Source: Chryseobacterium arachidis
GTDB lineage: Bacteria > Bacteroidota > Bacteroidia > Flavobacteriales > Weeksellaceae
NCBI RefSeq assembly: GCF_900129245.1
Contig: NZ_FQUT01000009.1
Coordinates: 62,001-126,000 of the forward strand
DNA: 64,000 nt
Direction: 5' to 3'
Numbering within the stretch: the stretch's first letter is position 1; every line of letters starts with the position of its first letter. A program made the translations under genes and the position numbers. This document shows positions 16,066 to 24,689 of the stretch, in pieces. The notes beneath the pieces are model-generated. The model saw only the letters and a list, made by a program, of their open reading frames with translations. It did no database searches and was not told where the DNA came from.

Positions 16066-18003
16066 ATGATAAAAATTACACTTCCAGACAATAGTGTCAG
16101 AGAATTCGAGGCGGGAGTTACTCCGCTAGATGTGGCAAAATCTATAAGCGAGGGATTGGCTAGAAATACCATTTCCGCAGTTGTAAACGACAAACAAGTA
16201 GAGACGACCACACCTATAACCACGGATGCTACGGTACAATTGTTGACCTGGAATGACGATCTTGGAAAGAAAGCTTTCTGGCATTCTTCTGCCCACCTTT
16301 TGGCGCAGGCAATCCTTGAGTTTTATCCTAATGCTAAGTTGACGATTGGCCCTGCCATCGAAAAAGGATTCTATTATGATGTAGATTTTGGTGACGAAAG
16401 TTTATCTGATAAAGATTTTGAAAAGATCGAAAAGAAAGTTTTAGAAAATGCTAAAAAAGGTTCTACATTCTCTTTATATCCGGTTTCTAAAGAAGAAGCT
16501 TTAAAAGTGTATGCAGACAATCCATATAAAGTAGAATTAATTTCTAATCTTAATGATGGAGAAATCACTTTCGTTACACACGACAATTTCACAGATCTTT
16601 GTCGTGGAGGACACATTCCGAATACGAGTATTGTAAAGGCAATGAAGATTTTAAATGCTGCCGGAGCATACTGGAGAGGAAATGAAAAAAATCCTCAGTT
16701 AACAAGAGTTTATGGTATTTCTTTCCCAAAACAGAAAGATTTAACTGAATATCTTGAACTTTTAGAAGAAGCTAAAAAAAGAGATCACAGAAAACTAGGT
16801 AAAGAACTTGGTATTTTCGCATTCTCTGAAAAAGTTGGCCAGGGATTACCTTTATGGTTGCCAAAAGGAGCGGCTTTAAGAAAAAAATTAGAAAATTTCC
16901 TTTCTGAAGCTCAGAAAAAAGCAGGTTATGAATTTGTAATTTCTCCGCACATCGGAGCGAAGGAACTTTACGTAACTTCCGGTCACTGGGATAAATATGG
17001 AGCAGACAGCTTCCAGCCGATTAAAACTCCGAATGAAGGAGAAGAATTTATGCTGAAGCCAATGAACTGTCCGCATCACTGTGAGATTTACAAAACTTCA
17101 CAATGGAGCTACAGAGATTTGCCGAAAAGATATGCAGAATTCGGAACTGTTTACAGATACGAGCAAAGTGGTGAGCTTCACGGCTTAACAAGAGTTCGCG
17201 GGTTTACTCAGGATGATGCGCATCTATTCTGTACTCCGGATCAGTTGATGGATGAATTTAAGAAAACGATTGATTTGGTTCTTTATGTTTTTGGTTCATT
17301 AGGTTTTGCTGATTTTACCGCTCAGATTTCTTTAAGAGATCCTGAAAATAAAGAAAAATACATCGGAACTGATGAAAACTGGGAAAAAGCAGAAAATGCA
17401 ATTGTAACTGCTGCAACTGAAAAAGGTTTAAATACAGTTACTGAATATGGCGAAGCTGCATTCTACGGTCCTAAACTGGACTTCATGGTGAAAGATGCTT
17501 TGGGCAGAAAATGGCAGCTTGGAACGATTCAGGTTGATTATAACTTGCCGGAAAGATTTGATCTTTGGTACACAGGAAGTGACGGCGAAAAACACAGACC
17601 AGTAATGATTCACAGAGCACCGTTTGGTTCTATGGAAAGATTTATCGCAATTCTTATCGAGAATACTGCCGGAGATTTCCCATTGTGGCTGGCTCCGGAT
17701 CAGTTTATCATCCTTCCGATCAGTGAGAAATATGTAGATTATGCTAAAAAAGTTTCTCAATTATTGGAAAATCACGATATTAGCGGTTTAATTGACGACA
17801 GAAACGAAAAAACGGGTAAAAAAATCCGTGATGCAGAATTGAAGAAGATTCCATTTATGATTGTAGTGGGAGAAAATGAAGAAAACGATGGCACAATTTC
17901 TGTAAGAAGACGTGGTGAAGGAGATTTAGGAGCAATGAGCATCGAAAATTTCGTTACATATTTTAAAGAGCAGTCAAAAACAGGATTTGAGTTTAATGCT
18001 TAA
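16066..18003 (+). CDS. thrS: Threonyl-tRNA synthetase
   Basis: A 645-aa class II synthetase that charges tRNA-Thr. Domains in order: TGS (about 1-60, [20 protein letters not shown]), editing domain with the zinc-type [11 protein letters not shown] and the downstream [10 protein letters not shown] motif, the catalytic core with motif 2 ([20 protein letters not shown]) and the zinc ligands NCPHHCEIY, motif 3 ([17 protein letters not shown]), and the anticodon-binding domain from about 540. Length is standard. It starts after a TATTTTTG box and is followed by infC, the usual neighbour in many bacteria. No T-box or other leader element is visible. Confidence 0.98.
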   Translation: MIKITLPDNSVREFEAGVTPLDVAKSISEGLARNTISAVVNDKQVETTTPITTDATVQLLTWNDDLGKKAFWHSSAHLLAQAILEFYPNAKLTIGPAIEKGFYYDVDFGDESLSDKDFEKIEKKVLENAKKGSTFSLYPVSKEEALKVYADNPYKVELISNLNDGEITFVTHDNFTDLCRGGHIPNTSIVKAMKILNAAGAYWRGNEKNPQLTRVYGISFPKQKDLTEYLELLEEAKKRDHRKLGKELGIFAFSEKVGQGLPLWLPKGAALRKKLENFLSEAQKKAGYEFVISPHIGAKELYVTSGHWDKYGADSFQPIKTPNEGEEFMLKPMNCPHHCEIYKTSQWSYRDLPKRYAEFGTVYRYEQSGELHGLTRVRGFTQDDAHLFCTPDQLMDEFKKTIDLVLYVFGSLGFADFTAQISLRDPENKEKYIGTDENWEKAENAIVTAATEKGLNTVTEYGEAAFYGPKLDFMVKDALGRKWQLGTIQVDYNLPERFDLWYTGSDGEKHRPVMIHRAPFGSMERFIAILIENTAGDFPLWLAPDQFIILPISEKYVDYAKKVSQLLENHDISGLIDDRNEKTGKKIRDAELKKIPFMIVVGENEENDGTISVRRRGEGDLGAMSIENFVTYFKEQSKTGFEFNA

Positions 18004-18097
18004 ATCTGAAAAAAATATCATTCTGAATATTTTAAAAAATTATTTTATTCAGAGTGGTTTAATAAAAATAGAAGTTAACCAATAAAATTATAATACA

Positions 18098-18658
18098 ATA
18101 GCACAAAGATTTAACAACAGGGGCCCACAAAGACGTCCGGTACAGGAGGACGCTCACTTGATCAACGAAAAAATTCGTGTGAGAGAGGTTCGTTTGGTGG
18201 GCGATAACGTAGAGCCGGGGATTTATCCAATCGACAAAGCAAGACAGATTGCTGCGGAACAGGAATTGGATCTAGTAGTAATTTCCGATAAGGCAGAACC
18301 GTTTATTGCAAGAGTATTAGAATACAAAAAATTCTTATACGAGCAAAAGAAAAAGCAAAAGGAACTGAAAGCAAAGCAGGTAAAAGTAGTTGTAAAAGAA
18401 ATCCGTTTCGGTCCTCAGACCGATGAGCACGATTACGAATTCAAGAAGAAGCATGCTGAAAAATTCCTTGAAGAAGGTTCAAAATTAAAAACCTACGTAT
18501 TTTTTAAAGGACGTTCGATTATCTTTAAAGACCAGGGAGAAATCCTGCTTCTTAAGCTTGCTCAGGAACTGGAGCACGTTGGGAAAGTAGACCAACTTCC
18601 TAAACTTGAAGGAAAAAGAATGATTATGATGATGAGTCCTAAAAAACCAGCTAAATAA
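18098..18658 (+). CDS. infC: Translation initiation factor IF-3, probably with an AUA start codon
   Basis: IF-3 binds the 30S subunit, prevents premature 50S joining and proofreads the start codon. The core [20 protein letters not shown] begins the N-domain; the basic linker [20 protein letters not shown] and the C-domain [12 protein letters not shown] to the end MSPKKPAK are complete. If the first usual start codon (TTG at 18158) were used, the protein would have only one residue before the INEKIR motif. The frame is open upstream to a TAA at 18083, and the residues [19 protein letters not shown] are typical IF-3 leader sequence. The best start is ATA at 18098, a codon that IF-3 itself discriminates against, which would allow autoregulation. 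Length becomes 187 aa. Confidence 0.93.
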   Translation: MAQRFNNRGPQRRPVQEDAHLINEKIRVREVRLVGDNVEPGIYPIDKARQIAAEQELDLVVISDKAEPFIARVLEYKKFLYEQKKKQKELKAKQVKVVVKEIRFGPQTDEHDYEFKKKHAEKFLEEGSKLKTYVFFKGRSIIFKDQGEILLLKLAQELEHVGKVDQLPKLEGKRMIMMMSPKKPAK

Positions 18659-18662
18659 TCGC

Positions 18663-18726
18663 TGCCGGATCTCAGGATCCGACTTTACAATATTAAAACC
18701 TCAAATTATTTTGAGGTTTTTTTTAT
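18663..18726 (+). terminator. infC terminator
   Basis: AAAACCTCAAA pairs with TTTTGAGGTTTT at about 18695-18720, followed by a T-run. Just upstream CGGATC/GATCCG (18665-18680) forms a second small hairpin. Confidence 0.8.
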
Positions 18727-18882
18727 TTATAAATATCACGGTAAACAGTGAAATTTATATTTTTTATTAAGATAGTTTAAGTAACTATTAAAATTCATTC
18801 TATATTTTTTATAATTTTATACTACTTATTAATTATTTATTAAAAATTAACCTATACCAAAATTCCAATGATTATTTTACAA

Positions 18883-18890
18883 TAAATTTG
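18883..18890 (+). promoter_or_regulatory. TAnnTTTG promoter box of the alpha/beta hydrolase gene
   Basis: TAAATTTG, 42 bp before the start codon at 18933. Confidence 0.55.
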
Positions 18891-18932
18891 TTTTATAAAT
18901 AAAAAATAGTAACACCAAAAAATCTAAAAACT

Positions 18933-19754
18933 ATGAGTACATTACAATTAAAGGACGGAACAGAGATTTTCTACAAAGACCAAGGCGAAGGACCGGTATT
19001 GATGTTTCATCACGGATGGCCTTTATCTTCAGATGATTGGGATGCGCAGGTAATTTTCTTTCTGCAAAAAGGCTACAGAGTTATTGCACATGACAGAAGA
19101 GGTCATGGAAGATCCAGCCAGAATATTTATAATCATACGATTGAGCAGTATGCCTCTGATGCTGCAGAACTGGTTGAATTTCTGGATTTAAAAGACGTCA
19201 TTCACATCGGCCACTCTACAGGAGGTGGAGAAGTGATCCGTTACGTCAACAAATATGCCAACGGAAGAGCTAAGAAAGCGGTTTTAATCAGTGCAGTTCC
19301 GCCAATTATGGTACAGAGTGAAAGCAATCCGGATGGTGTTCCCATTGAAGTTTTCGATGGTATAAGAGAGCAAACTTTGAACAACAGAAGCCAATTTTAT
19401 ATTGATCTTACGTTTCCTTTTTACGGATACAACCGAGAAGGCGCAACTGTGAAAGAAGGTGTTCAGAGAAATTGGTGGAGACAAGGAATGATGGGTGGAA
19501 TTGTCGCTCATTATGATGGTGTTAAAGCTTTTTCAGAAACAGATTTTAGAGAAGATCTGCAATCGGTTGATATCCCCGTTCTTCTTCTTCATGGTGAAGA
19601 TGACCAAATTGTTCCAATTGCCAATGCAGCATTAAAATCAATTAAATTATTGAAAAACGGAAAACTGATCACGTATCCTGGTTTCCCTCACGGAATGCCG
19701 ACTACGGAGCATGAAACTATCAATAAAGATCTTTTGGAATTTATTGAATCATAA
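18933..19754 (+). CDS. Alpha/beta hydrolase of the cofactor-free haloperoxidase/arylesterase type
   Basis: A 273-aa cytoplasmic protein. The oxyanion-hole region FHHGWPLSSDDW, the nucleophile elbow GHSTGGGE (Ser near residue 98), the acid in LLHGEDDQIVP and the base in GFPHGMPTTEH complete a Ser-Asp-His triad. HDRRGHGRS and the nucleophile context are typical of the cofactor-free chloroperoxidase-like esterases; these act mainly as esterases or perhydrolases. It has its own TAAATTTG box and a strong terminator, so it is a separate unit placed between infC and rpmI, breaking the usual thrS-infC-rpmI-rplT order. The substrate is unknown. Confidence 0.9.
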   Translation: MSTLQLKDGTEIFYKDQGEGPVLMFHHGWPLSSDDWDAQVIFFLQKGYRVIAHDRRGHGRSSQNIYNHTIEQYASDAAELVEFLDLKDVIHIGHSTGGGEVIRYVNKYANGRAKKAVLISAVPPIMVQSESNPDGVPIEVFDGIREQTLNNRSQFYIDLTFPFYGYNREGATVKEGVQRNWWRQGMMGGIVAHYDGVKAFSETDFREDLQSVDIPVLLLHGEDDQIVPIANAALKSIKLLKNGKLITYPGFPHGMPTTEHETINKDLLEFIES

Positions 19755-19774
19755 ATTTTATCTATAATTGAAAG

Positions 19775-19812
19775 AAAAACTGCAATCAGAATTTTTTGAT
19801 TGTAGTTTTTTG
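19775..19812 (+). terminator. Terminator of the alpha/beta hydrolase gene
   Basis: AAAACTGCAATCA pairs with TGATTGTAGTTTT (one G-U pair) around a short loop, with a T-run. Confidence 0.8.
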
Positions 19813-19925
19813 TTTTTAATCCATCGCAGGTTTTGTGGATAATACAGATATTTGTCTTATTTTGGCTTCTGATTTAAGACATACTTTAAAAATATTTTCC
19901 AAATATTTATACTGATAACTTTCAT

Positions 19926-20018
19926 CCTAGCCCTGATTGCAATGGCATCCTTTTTGGGTGCGGCGAAGCGAAGCGGAGCCGTACCCAAAAAGATATAATG
20001 GAAAGCAGGAAATAGCTC
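19926..20018. repeat. Dispersed palindromic repeat with a G+C-rich hairpin
   Basis: The segment starts CCTAGCCCTGATTGCAATGG and ends GGAAAGCAGGAAATAGCT. Inside, ATCCTTTTTGGGTGCGG (19947-19963) pairs with CCGTACCCAAAAAGAT (19979-19994), one bulge and one mismatch apart, around a purine-rich loop. From memory, sequences of this layout recur in flavobacterial intergenic regions. Its GC content is above that of the flanks. An 80-codon reading on the minus strand crosses it but is built from the repeat and I do not call it a gene. Confidence 0.65.
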
Positions 20019-20130
20019 AAAAAATAAAAGTTTGAGGCTAATCCAAAATTTTATGGCAAGATTTAATCTTCTGTCTCCAAACTTCCTGCTTCCAGCCAAA
20101 AAATCTCTTTCAAGTCTCAGTTTTTTTTCT

Positions 20131-20138
20131 TAATTTTG
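20131..20138 (+). promoter_or_regulatory. TAnnTTTG promoter box of rpmI-rplT
   Basis: TAATTTTG, about 74 bp before rpmI. The transcript would have a leader of some 65 nt, long enough for an L20-type autoregulatory structure, although I cannot identify one. Confidence 0.55.
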
Positions 20139-20211
20139 CAAACTATTATTCTCAGAATATCTGGGAGTAGCCAATACAGATATTGATAACAAAACAATAA
20201 AAAGCAAAACA

Positions 20212-20409
20212 ATGCCAAAATTAAAAACGAAATCAGGTGCTAAGAAACGTTTTGCTCTTACTGGTTCTGGTAAGATCAAAAGAAAAAATGCTTACAAAAG
20301 CCACATCTTAACTAAGAAAGAAACTAAGCAGAAGAGAAATCTTACTACTACTTCTTACGTAGCTAAAGTGGACGAGAAAAGCGTTCAACGTCAATTAGCA
20401 ATTAAGTAG
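20212..20409 (+). CDS. rpmI: 50S ribosomal protein L35
   Basis: A 65-aa very basic protein beginning [20 protein letters not shown], the defining L35 sequence, and continuing with [19 protein letters not shown]. It binds the large subunit near the base of 23S rRNA domain I/II. Length is normal. It is followed by rplT after 120 bp, and the pair is separated from infC by the hydrolase gene and a repeat. Confidence 0.97.
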   Translation: MPKLKTKSGAKKRFALTGSGKIKRKNAYKSHILTKKETKQKRNLTTTSYVAKVDEKSVQRQLAIK

Positions 20410-20529
20410 TTTTTATAAATCTATATTCGGTTTATAAGAATTCAAACAAATTCAACATTTTAACCCTGAAATGGAGCCCCTAAGAGTAATGAAACAAGTG
20501 CCGCACATTTCAAAAAAACAATTTAAATT

Positions 20530-20874
20530 ATGCCAAGATCAGTAAATTCGGTAGCTTCAAGAGCTAGAAGAAAGAAAATTTTTAAGCACGCTAAAGGTTA
20601 TTTCGGAAGAAGAAAGAACGTTTGGACAGTTGCTAAAAACGCGGTAGAAAAAGCAATGCAATATGCTTACCGTGGTAGAAAAGAGAAGAAAAGAAACTTC
20701 AGAGCACTTTGGATCACTCGTATCAATGCGGGAACCAGAGAGCACGGAATGTCTTACTCTCAGTTTATGGGAGCTCTTAAAAAGAACAACATTGAGCTTA
20801 ACAGAAAAGTTTTAGCAGATTTAGCAATGAATCACCCTGAAGCTTTCAAAGCAGTTGTAGATCAAGTAAAATAA
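20530..20874 (+). CDS. rplT: 50S ribosomal protein L20
   Basis: A 114-aa protein starting [20 protein letters not shown], with the conserved [20 protein letters not shown] and [21 protein letters not shown]20 is an early assembly protein of the large subunit and in many bacteria represses its own operon by binding the mRNA leader. Length is normal. A strong terminator follows 26 bp after the stop codon, closing the rpmI-rplT unit. Confidence 0.97.
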   Translation: MPRSVNSVASRARRKKIFKHAKGYFGRRKNVWTVAKNAVEKAMQYAYRGRKEKKRNFRALWITRINAGTREHGMSYSQFMGALKKNNIELNRKVLADLAMNHPEAFKAVVDQVK

Positions 20875-20900
20875 TGTAAAATTTTTGTTATCAATATAAG

Positions 20901-20928
20901 TCCCAAGTTTTTTGCTTGGGATTTTTTT
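20901..20928 (+). terminator. rplT terminator
   Basis: TCCCAAG pairs with CTTGGGA around a six-base loop, then TTTTTTT. The sequence from the loop through the following promoter box is repeated almost exactly at 22187-22220. Confidence 0.85.
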
Positions 20929-20934
20929 ATTATT

Positions 20935-20942
20935 TACATTTG
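20935..20942 (+). promoter_or_regulatory. TAnnTTTG promoter box of the first M28 peptidase gene
   Basis: TACATTTG, directly after the rplT terminator and 37 bp before the GTG start. The same box follows the terminator remnant at 22213-22220. Confidence 0.65.
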
Positions 20943-20978
20943 CGTAATATTATAGAAAACGTAAAATTGTACCCAGAA

Positions 20979-22157
20979 GTGAAAAAATTAACCACTCTTC
21001 TATTGCTTTCATTAGCAACTTATAATCTACAGGCACAAAACTTTATACAGGCATATAAAACCAGAGCAGATCAGGTTTCCCAAACCAATATCACAACAAT
21101 GCTGCAGGAATTTGAAGGCCTTGGTGTAAAAACTACTGGTTCTACGGCGAATAACAATGCCCTGAACTGGCTAAAAGCAAAATATCAATCTTACGGGTAT
21201 ACAGCCAGCCAGATCACGGAAGATCCGTTTACTTACGGAAGCACAACTTCTAAGAATTTAATTATTACTAAAACAGGAACTGTTTATCCCAATATTTACG
21301 TTATTATTTGCGGACATTATGATACTATTACCGGTCCTGGAGTAAGTGATAACGGTAGCGGAACGTCAATTATTTTGGAAGCTGCGAGAATCCTGAAGGA
21401 TGTTCCTACGGAATATTCTGTGAAATTCATTCATTTTTCAGGTGAAGAACAAGGTTTGATTGGAAGTAATCATTATGTGAATAATGTTGTTTTCAATAAT
21501 AATGTTAGACAATTGAATTTAAAAGTTGTTTTTAATATTGATCAGGTTGGTGGGAAACTGTCAAATCCAAGTAATACGATTGTTTGTGAAAGTGATCAAA
21601 GTTCAGCAGGCGGAACAGCCAATAATGCACCATCTTTAGCAATGACTCAGGAATTGGCTACTTGTACAACTTTATATTCTTCTTTGCAAACGACAATGTC
21701 AAATGCTTATTCATCAGATTATGTGCCTTTCGAAGCTAAGGGAGATATTATTACAGGATTTTACGAAACTCCAGTGAGCGGAAATCAGCATACTTCCAAC
21801 GATACTTTTGCTAATGTAGATCCGACTTATGTATTCAATGTAGGAAAAGCTGCGGTAGGTGCATTACAACATTTCGCAACGGCTACAACGGCTTTATTAG
21901 CAACCGATGAAGTTGCTGCAAATTCTTTAGAATCAATAAAAGTCTATCCAAATCCTGCGAAAGATTATTTGAATATTGAACTTCCAAAAGATATCAAAAA
22001 ATTCAACATTGAAATTACAGATCTGAATGGAAGATTGATCTTAAATAAAGAAAATGAAACGAAAATCAACGTTTCCAGTTTAATAAACGGGGCTTATCTT
22101 TGTACCATTAAAGCCAACGATAAAACAGCTGTAAGAAAAATAATTATCGGAAAATAA
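20979..22157 (+). CDS. Secreted M28 family metallopeptidase with T9SS type A sorting domain
   Basis: A secreted zinc aminopeptidase-like enzyme of 392 aa from the GTG at 20979. I prefer that start over an upstream ATG because KKLTTLLLLSLATYNLQAQ is then a normal signal peptide and the paralogue downstream starts the same way. Catalytic features are the zinc His in IICGHYDTITG, the Asp in VSDNGSGTS, and the Glu pair in FIHFSGEEQGLIG. After about residue 300 comes a C-terminal domain starting VYPNPAKDYLNIELPKD and ending AVRKIIIGK, the type A sorting signal that directs proteins through the type IX secretion system. The PorQ gene at 61825 belongs to the same pathway. Confidence 0.92.
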   Translation: MKKLTTLLLLSLATYNLQAQNFIQAYKTRADQVSQTNITTMLQEFEGLGVKTTGSTANNNALNWLKAKYQSYGYTASQITEDPFTYGSTTSKNLIITKTGTVYPNIYVIICGHYDTITGPGVSDNGSGTSIILEAARILKDVPTEYSVKFIHFSGEEQGLIGSNHYVNNVVFNNNVRQLNLKVVFNIDQVGGKLSNPSNTIVCESDQSSAGGTANNAPSLAMTQELATCTTLYSSLQTTMSNAYSSDYVPFEAKGDIITGFYETPVSGNQHTSNDTFANVDPTYVFNVGKAAVGALQHFATATTALLATDEVAANSLESIKVYPNPAKDYLNIELPKDIKKFNIEITDLNGRLILNKENETKINVSSLINGAYLCTIKANDKTAVRKIIIGK

Positions 22158-22180
22158 ACCTTCTTTTATAAAATATTGAA

Positions 22181-22220
22181 TCCTGAGTTTTTGCTTGGGA
22201 TTTTTTTATTATTACATTTG
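22181..22220 (+). promoter_or_regulatory. Second copy of the terminator-promoter block
   Basis: TCCTGAG, TTTTTGCTTGGGA and a T-run (22181-22207) are a decayed version of the rplT terminator, followed by the box TACATTTG at 22213-22220. The left stem arm has changed, so the hairpin is weaker than the original. It should promote the second M28 gene. Confidence 0.7.
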
Positions 22221-22252
22221 CGGATCATTAAAACTATTAACCTCATCATACC

Positions 22253-23161
22253 GTGAAAAAAATCTCGACAATTCTACTTTTTTCTTTTTCAACTTTGAAT
22301 TTGACTGCACAATCCTTTATCCAGGCCTATCAGGACAGAGTAAACTTATTAAAAAAGGAAGATATTATCTCAAACTTAAAAGAATTTGAAAAACTGGGAG
22401 TCAAAACAACAGGTTCTGTAGAAAATGATAATGCTTTAAAGTGGATTAAAGATAAATATCTGTCTTTCGGCTATTCTGAAGATCAAATCGAGGAAGATCC
22501 TTTTTCCATAGGGAGATTAAAATCAAAAAATCTGATTATCACCAAAAAAGGAACCGTTTATCCGGATAAATATGTAATTATCTGCGGACATTTTGACAGT
22601 ATCAACGGCCCGGGAGTAAACGATAACGGCAGCGGAACTTCTATTATTCTTGAAACAGCAAAAATTTTAAAGGATATTCCTACGGAGTATTCCATTAAAT
22701 TTATTCATTTTTCCGGTGAAGAACAGGGACTTTTGGGAAGCAGACATTATGTAAATGATGTGGTTTATAAAGATAAAACCCGCCAGTTTGATATAAAAAT
22801 GGTCTTTAATCTCGACCAGGTAGGAGGAAAAAAAGGAATGTTCCACGATACCGTTTTTTGTGATGAAGACCAGGGCGGAACTTCGAAAAATAATGCCGCT
22901 TCAACACAAGTTACCAAGGAATTAATGACATGTACAACCCTTTATTCACCTTTACAGGCAAAAATTGATCCGGCTGAACACAGCGATTATATATCTTTTG
23001 AAAAGAAAGGCGAAGTTATTACCGGCTTTTTTGAATATTTGAGAAGTGATCTTCCGCATACAGAAGATGATACTTTTGCCAATACCGATACACAGTATAT
23101 TTTCAATATTGGAAAGGCTACGATTGGTGCGCTTCAACATTTTGCGGTTGCGAATAAATAA
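22253..23161 (+). CDS. Secreted M28 family metallopeptidase, paralogue without sorting domain
   Basis: A 302-aa protein starting at GTG with the signal peptide KKISTILLFSFSTLNLTAQ. It is a tandem paralogue of the preceding gene: the zinc-site segments IICGHFDSINGPGVNDNGSG and FIHFSGEEQGLLGSRHYV, the VFNLDQVGG segment and the end IGALQHFAVANK correspond block by block. It stops exactly where the first protein passes into its T9SS domain, so it should remain periplasmic or leave by another route. All metal ligands that I can identify are retained. A hairpin shared with hisIE follows the stop. Confidence 0.9.
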   Translation: MKKISTILLFSFSTLNLTAQSFIQAYQDRVNLLKKEDIISNLKEFEKLGVKTTGSVENDNALKWIKDKYLSFGYSEDQIEEDPFSIGRLKSKNLIITKKGTVYPDKYVIICGHFDSINGPGVNDNGSGTSIILETAKILKDIPTEYSIKFIHFSGEEQGLLGSRHYVNDVVYKDKTRQFDIKMVFNLDQVGGKKGMFHDTVFCDEDQGGTSKNNAASTQVTKELMTCTTLYSPLQAKIDPAEHSDYISFEKKGEVITGFFEYLRSDLPHTEDDTFANTDTQYIFNIGKATIGALQHFAVANK

Positions 23162-23164
23162 TTT

Positions 23165-23191
23165 AAAAAGCCTTGTAATTCAAGGCTTTAT
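23165..23191. terminator. Bidirectional terminator between the M28 gene and hisIE
   Basis: AAAGCCTTG pairs with CAAGGCTTT around a five-base loop, with A-run on one side and T-run on the other. It overlaps the hisIE stop codon and serves both convergent units. Confidence 0.8.
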
Positions 23192-23778
23192 TTGTTTCTT
23201 TCCAAAAGTATTTTCTCAATTTCTTCCAATGAAAAGTTTTTGGCTTTTAGTAGAATTAAATAATGATAAAGCAAATCCGCTGCTTCATTTTTAAATAAAT
23301 CATCATTATTATCTTTTGCCTCAATCACCAATTCTACGGCTTCCTCTCCTACTTTTTGAGCCATTTTATTGATTCCCTTCTGATATAAAGAATAGGTATA
23401 AGAATCTTCCACTTTTTCATCAATCCGTTGGTTGATTTTTTTCTCTAATTCATATAAAAATCCTTTAGAATCTTTATCTCCAAAACAGCTGAAACTTCCC
23501 GTGTGACAAACTACATTCTTTGGTATAACTTTAATTAAAATCGTATCCTGATCACAATCGATATCAATGCTTTTTACCGTTAAAAAATTACCGGATTCTT
23601 CACCTTTTGTCCAAAGCCTGTTTTTGGAACGACTGAAAAAGGTTACAATTCCTTCCTTTTTTGTTTTTTCAAAGGCTTCTTCATTCATATATCCCAGCAT
23701 AAGAACCTGTAACGTCCTGTCATTCTGAATAATTACAGGAACTAAACCATCATTATTTTTATTAAAATTAATATTCAT
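23188..23778 (-). CDS. hisIE: Bifunctional phosphoribosyl-AMP cyclohydrolase / phosphoribosyl-ATP pyrophosphatase
   Basis: A 196-aa fusion carrying out steps 2 and 3 of histidine synthesis. The N-terminal HisI half (about 1-105) has [30 protein letters not shown] and the zinc/Mg ligands [12 protein letters not shown] and [10 protein letters not shown]. The C-terminal HisE half (about 110-196) has the MazG-fold signature [13 protein letters not shown] and [14 protein letters not shown]. The order of domains is the usual one. It overlaps hisF by 4 bp and is the last gene of the his operon. Length is typical. Confidence 0.96.
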   Translation of the reverse strand: MNINFNKNNDGLVPVIIQNDRTLQVLMLGYMNEEAFEKTKKEGIVTFFSRSKNRLWTKGEESGNFLTVKSIDIDCDQDTILIKVIPKNVVCHTGSFSCFGDKDSKGFLYELEKKINQRIDEKVEDSYTYSLYQKGINKMAQKVGEEAVELVIEAKDNNDDLFKNEAADLLYHYLILLKAKNFSLEEIEKILLERNK

Positions 23779-24527
23779 CGTATGGCTATATTTTTAGATT
23801 TTAATTCACTTTTCAAATCCTGAATTTTTACTTCTCCAAAATGAAAAATACTTGCCGCTAAAGCTCCGGTAGCCTTGGTTTCATTAAAAACACTTTCAAA
23901 ATCTTTAATTTTTCCAGCTCCTCCAGAAGCAATAACCGGAATATTTACATTTTCGGCAATTAATTTCGTTATTCTTACATCAAATCCATTTTTTGTTCCG
24001 TCCCCGTCCATTGAGGTTAAAAGTATTTCTCCGGCTCCTGATTCTGCAGCTTTTTTTGCCCATTCTAGAGTTTTCAGACCAGTAATTTCCCGACCTCCTT
24101 TAATGTGAACCCAGTCATCATTATTGGTATATTTCGTATCAATTGCCACAACAATACACTGACTTCCAAATTCTTTTGCCAACTCAGAAATCAACTGAGG
24201 ATTTTGTACCGCAGAAGAATTAATGCTTATTTTATCCGCTCCCACCTCCAATAATTTTCTGACATCTTCAACCGTAGAAATTCCGCCTCCGACAGTAAAT
24301 GGAATACTCAGTTCTTTAGCAATCTTTTTCACGAGATCAGCGAAAGTTTTTCGCTCTTCAATGGTTGCGGTAATATCGAGAAAAACCAGTTCATCGGCTC
24401 CTTCCTCTTCGTATCTTTTTGCCAATTCTATCGGATCTCCGGCGTTTATCAAACCTTCAAAATTGATTCCTTTTACCGTTGTTCCATTCTTAATATCCAG
24501 ACATGAGATGATCCTTTTTTTTAACAT
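23775..24527 (-). CDS. hisF: Imidazole glycerol phosphate synthase cyclase subunit
   Basis: A 250-aa TIM barrel that, with HisH, converts PRFAR plus ammonia to imidazole glycerol phosphate and AICAR. Present are the start [18 protein letters not shown], the catalytic Asp in CLDI, the phosphate-binding FTVGGGIS and ASGGAG loops, and the second catalytic Asp in [12 protein letters not shown]. Length is normal. It overlaps hisIE by 4 bp but is separated from hisA by 162 bp that contains several small hairpins. Confidence 0.97.
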   Translation of the reverse strand: MLKKRIISCLDIKNGTTVKGINFEGLINAGDPIELAKRYEEEGADELVFLDITATIEERKTFADLVKKIAKELSIPFTVGGGISTVEDVRKLLEVGADKISINSSAVQNPQLISELAKEFGSQCIVVAIDTKYTNNDDWVHIKGGREITGLKTLEWAKKAAESGAGEILLTSMDGDGTKNGFDVRITKLIAENVNIPVIASGGAGKIKDFESVFNETKATGALAASIFHFGEVKIQDLKSELKSKNIAIR

Positions 24528-24549
24528 TTTTACTTTAATTAATGTGTTT

Positions 24550-24662
24550 TGATAGGATTTTATCCTATCCTTTGATAAATCGTCCCTTCGGGACTCAACA
24601 GAAAATCTTTGATTTTCTAAACTGATGTGCTCTTTTATAAAGAGAATTATTAAAACTCTTCT
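24550..24662. repeat. Chain of small hairpins between hisA and hisF
   Basis: Consecutive inverted repeats occupy the gap: GATAGGAT/ATCCTATC (24551-24569), GTCCC/GGGAC (24582-24594), AGAAAATC/GATTTTCT (24600-24618) and CTCTTT/AAAGAG nearby (24630-24644). None has a classical T-run in the leftward direction. They may be remains of a dispersed repeat, or RNA processing or stability sites inside the his transcript. Confidence 0.5.
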
Positions 24663-24689
24663 GTGACTTATGTGTTAAAACTTTTGTGG

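Noticed and set aside
19857..20099. 80-codon reading on the minus strand across the palindromic repeat at 19926
   Set aside because: It is built mostly from the repeat's stem and loop, has no fold or start context, and follows no promoter. Similar readings arise wherever such a repeat lies in a gap.
20410..20529. L20-type autoregulatory RNA between rpmI and rplT
   Set aside because: The 120-bp gap is AT-rich and I could not fold a pseudoknot or an L20-site mimic by eye; a covariance search would be needed.
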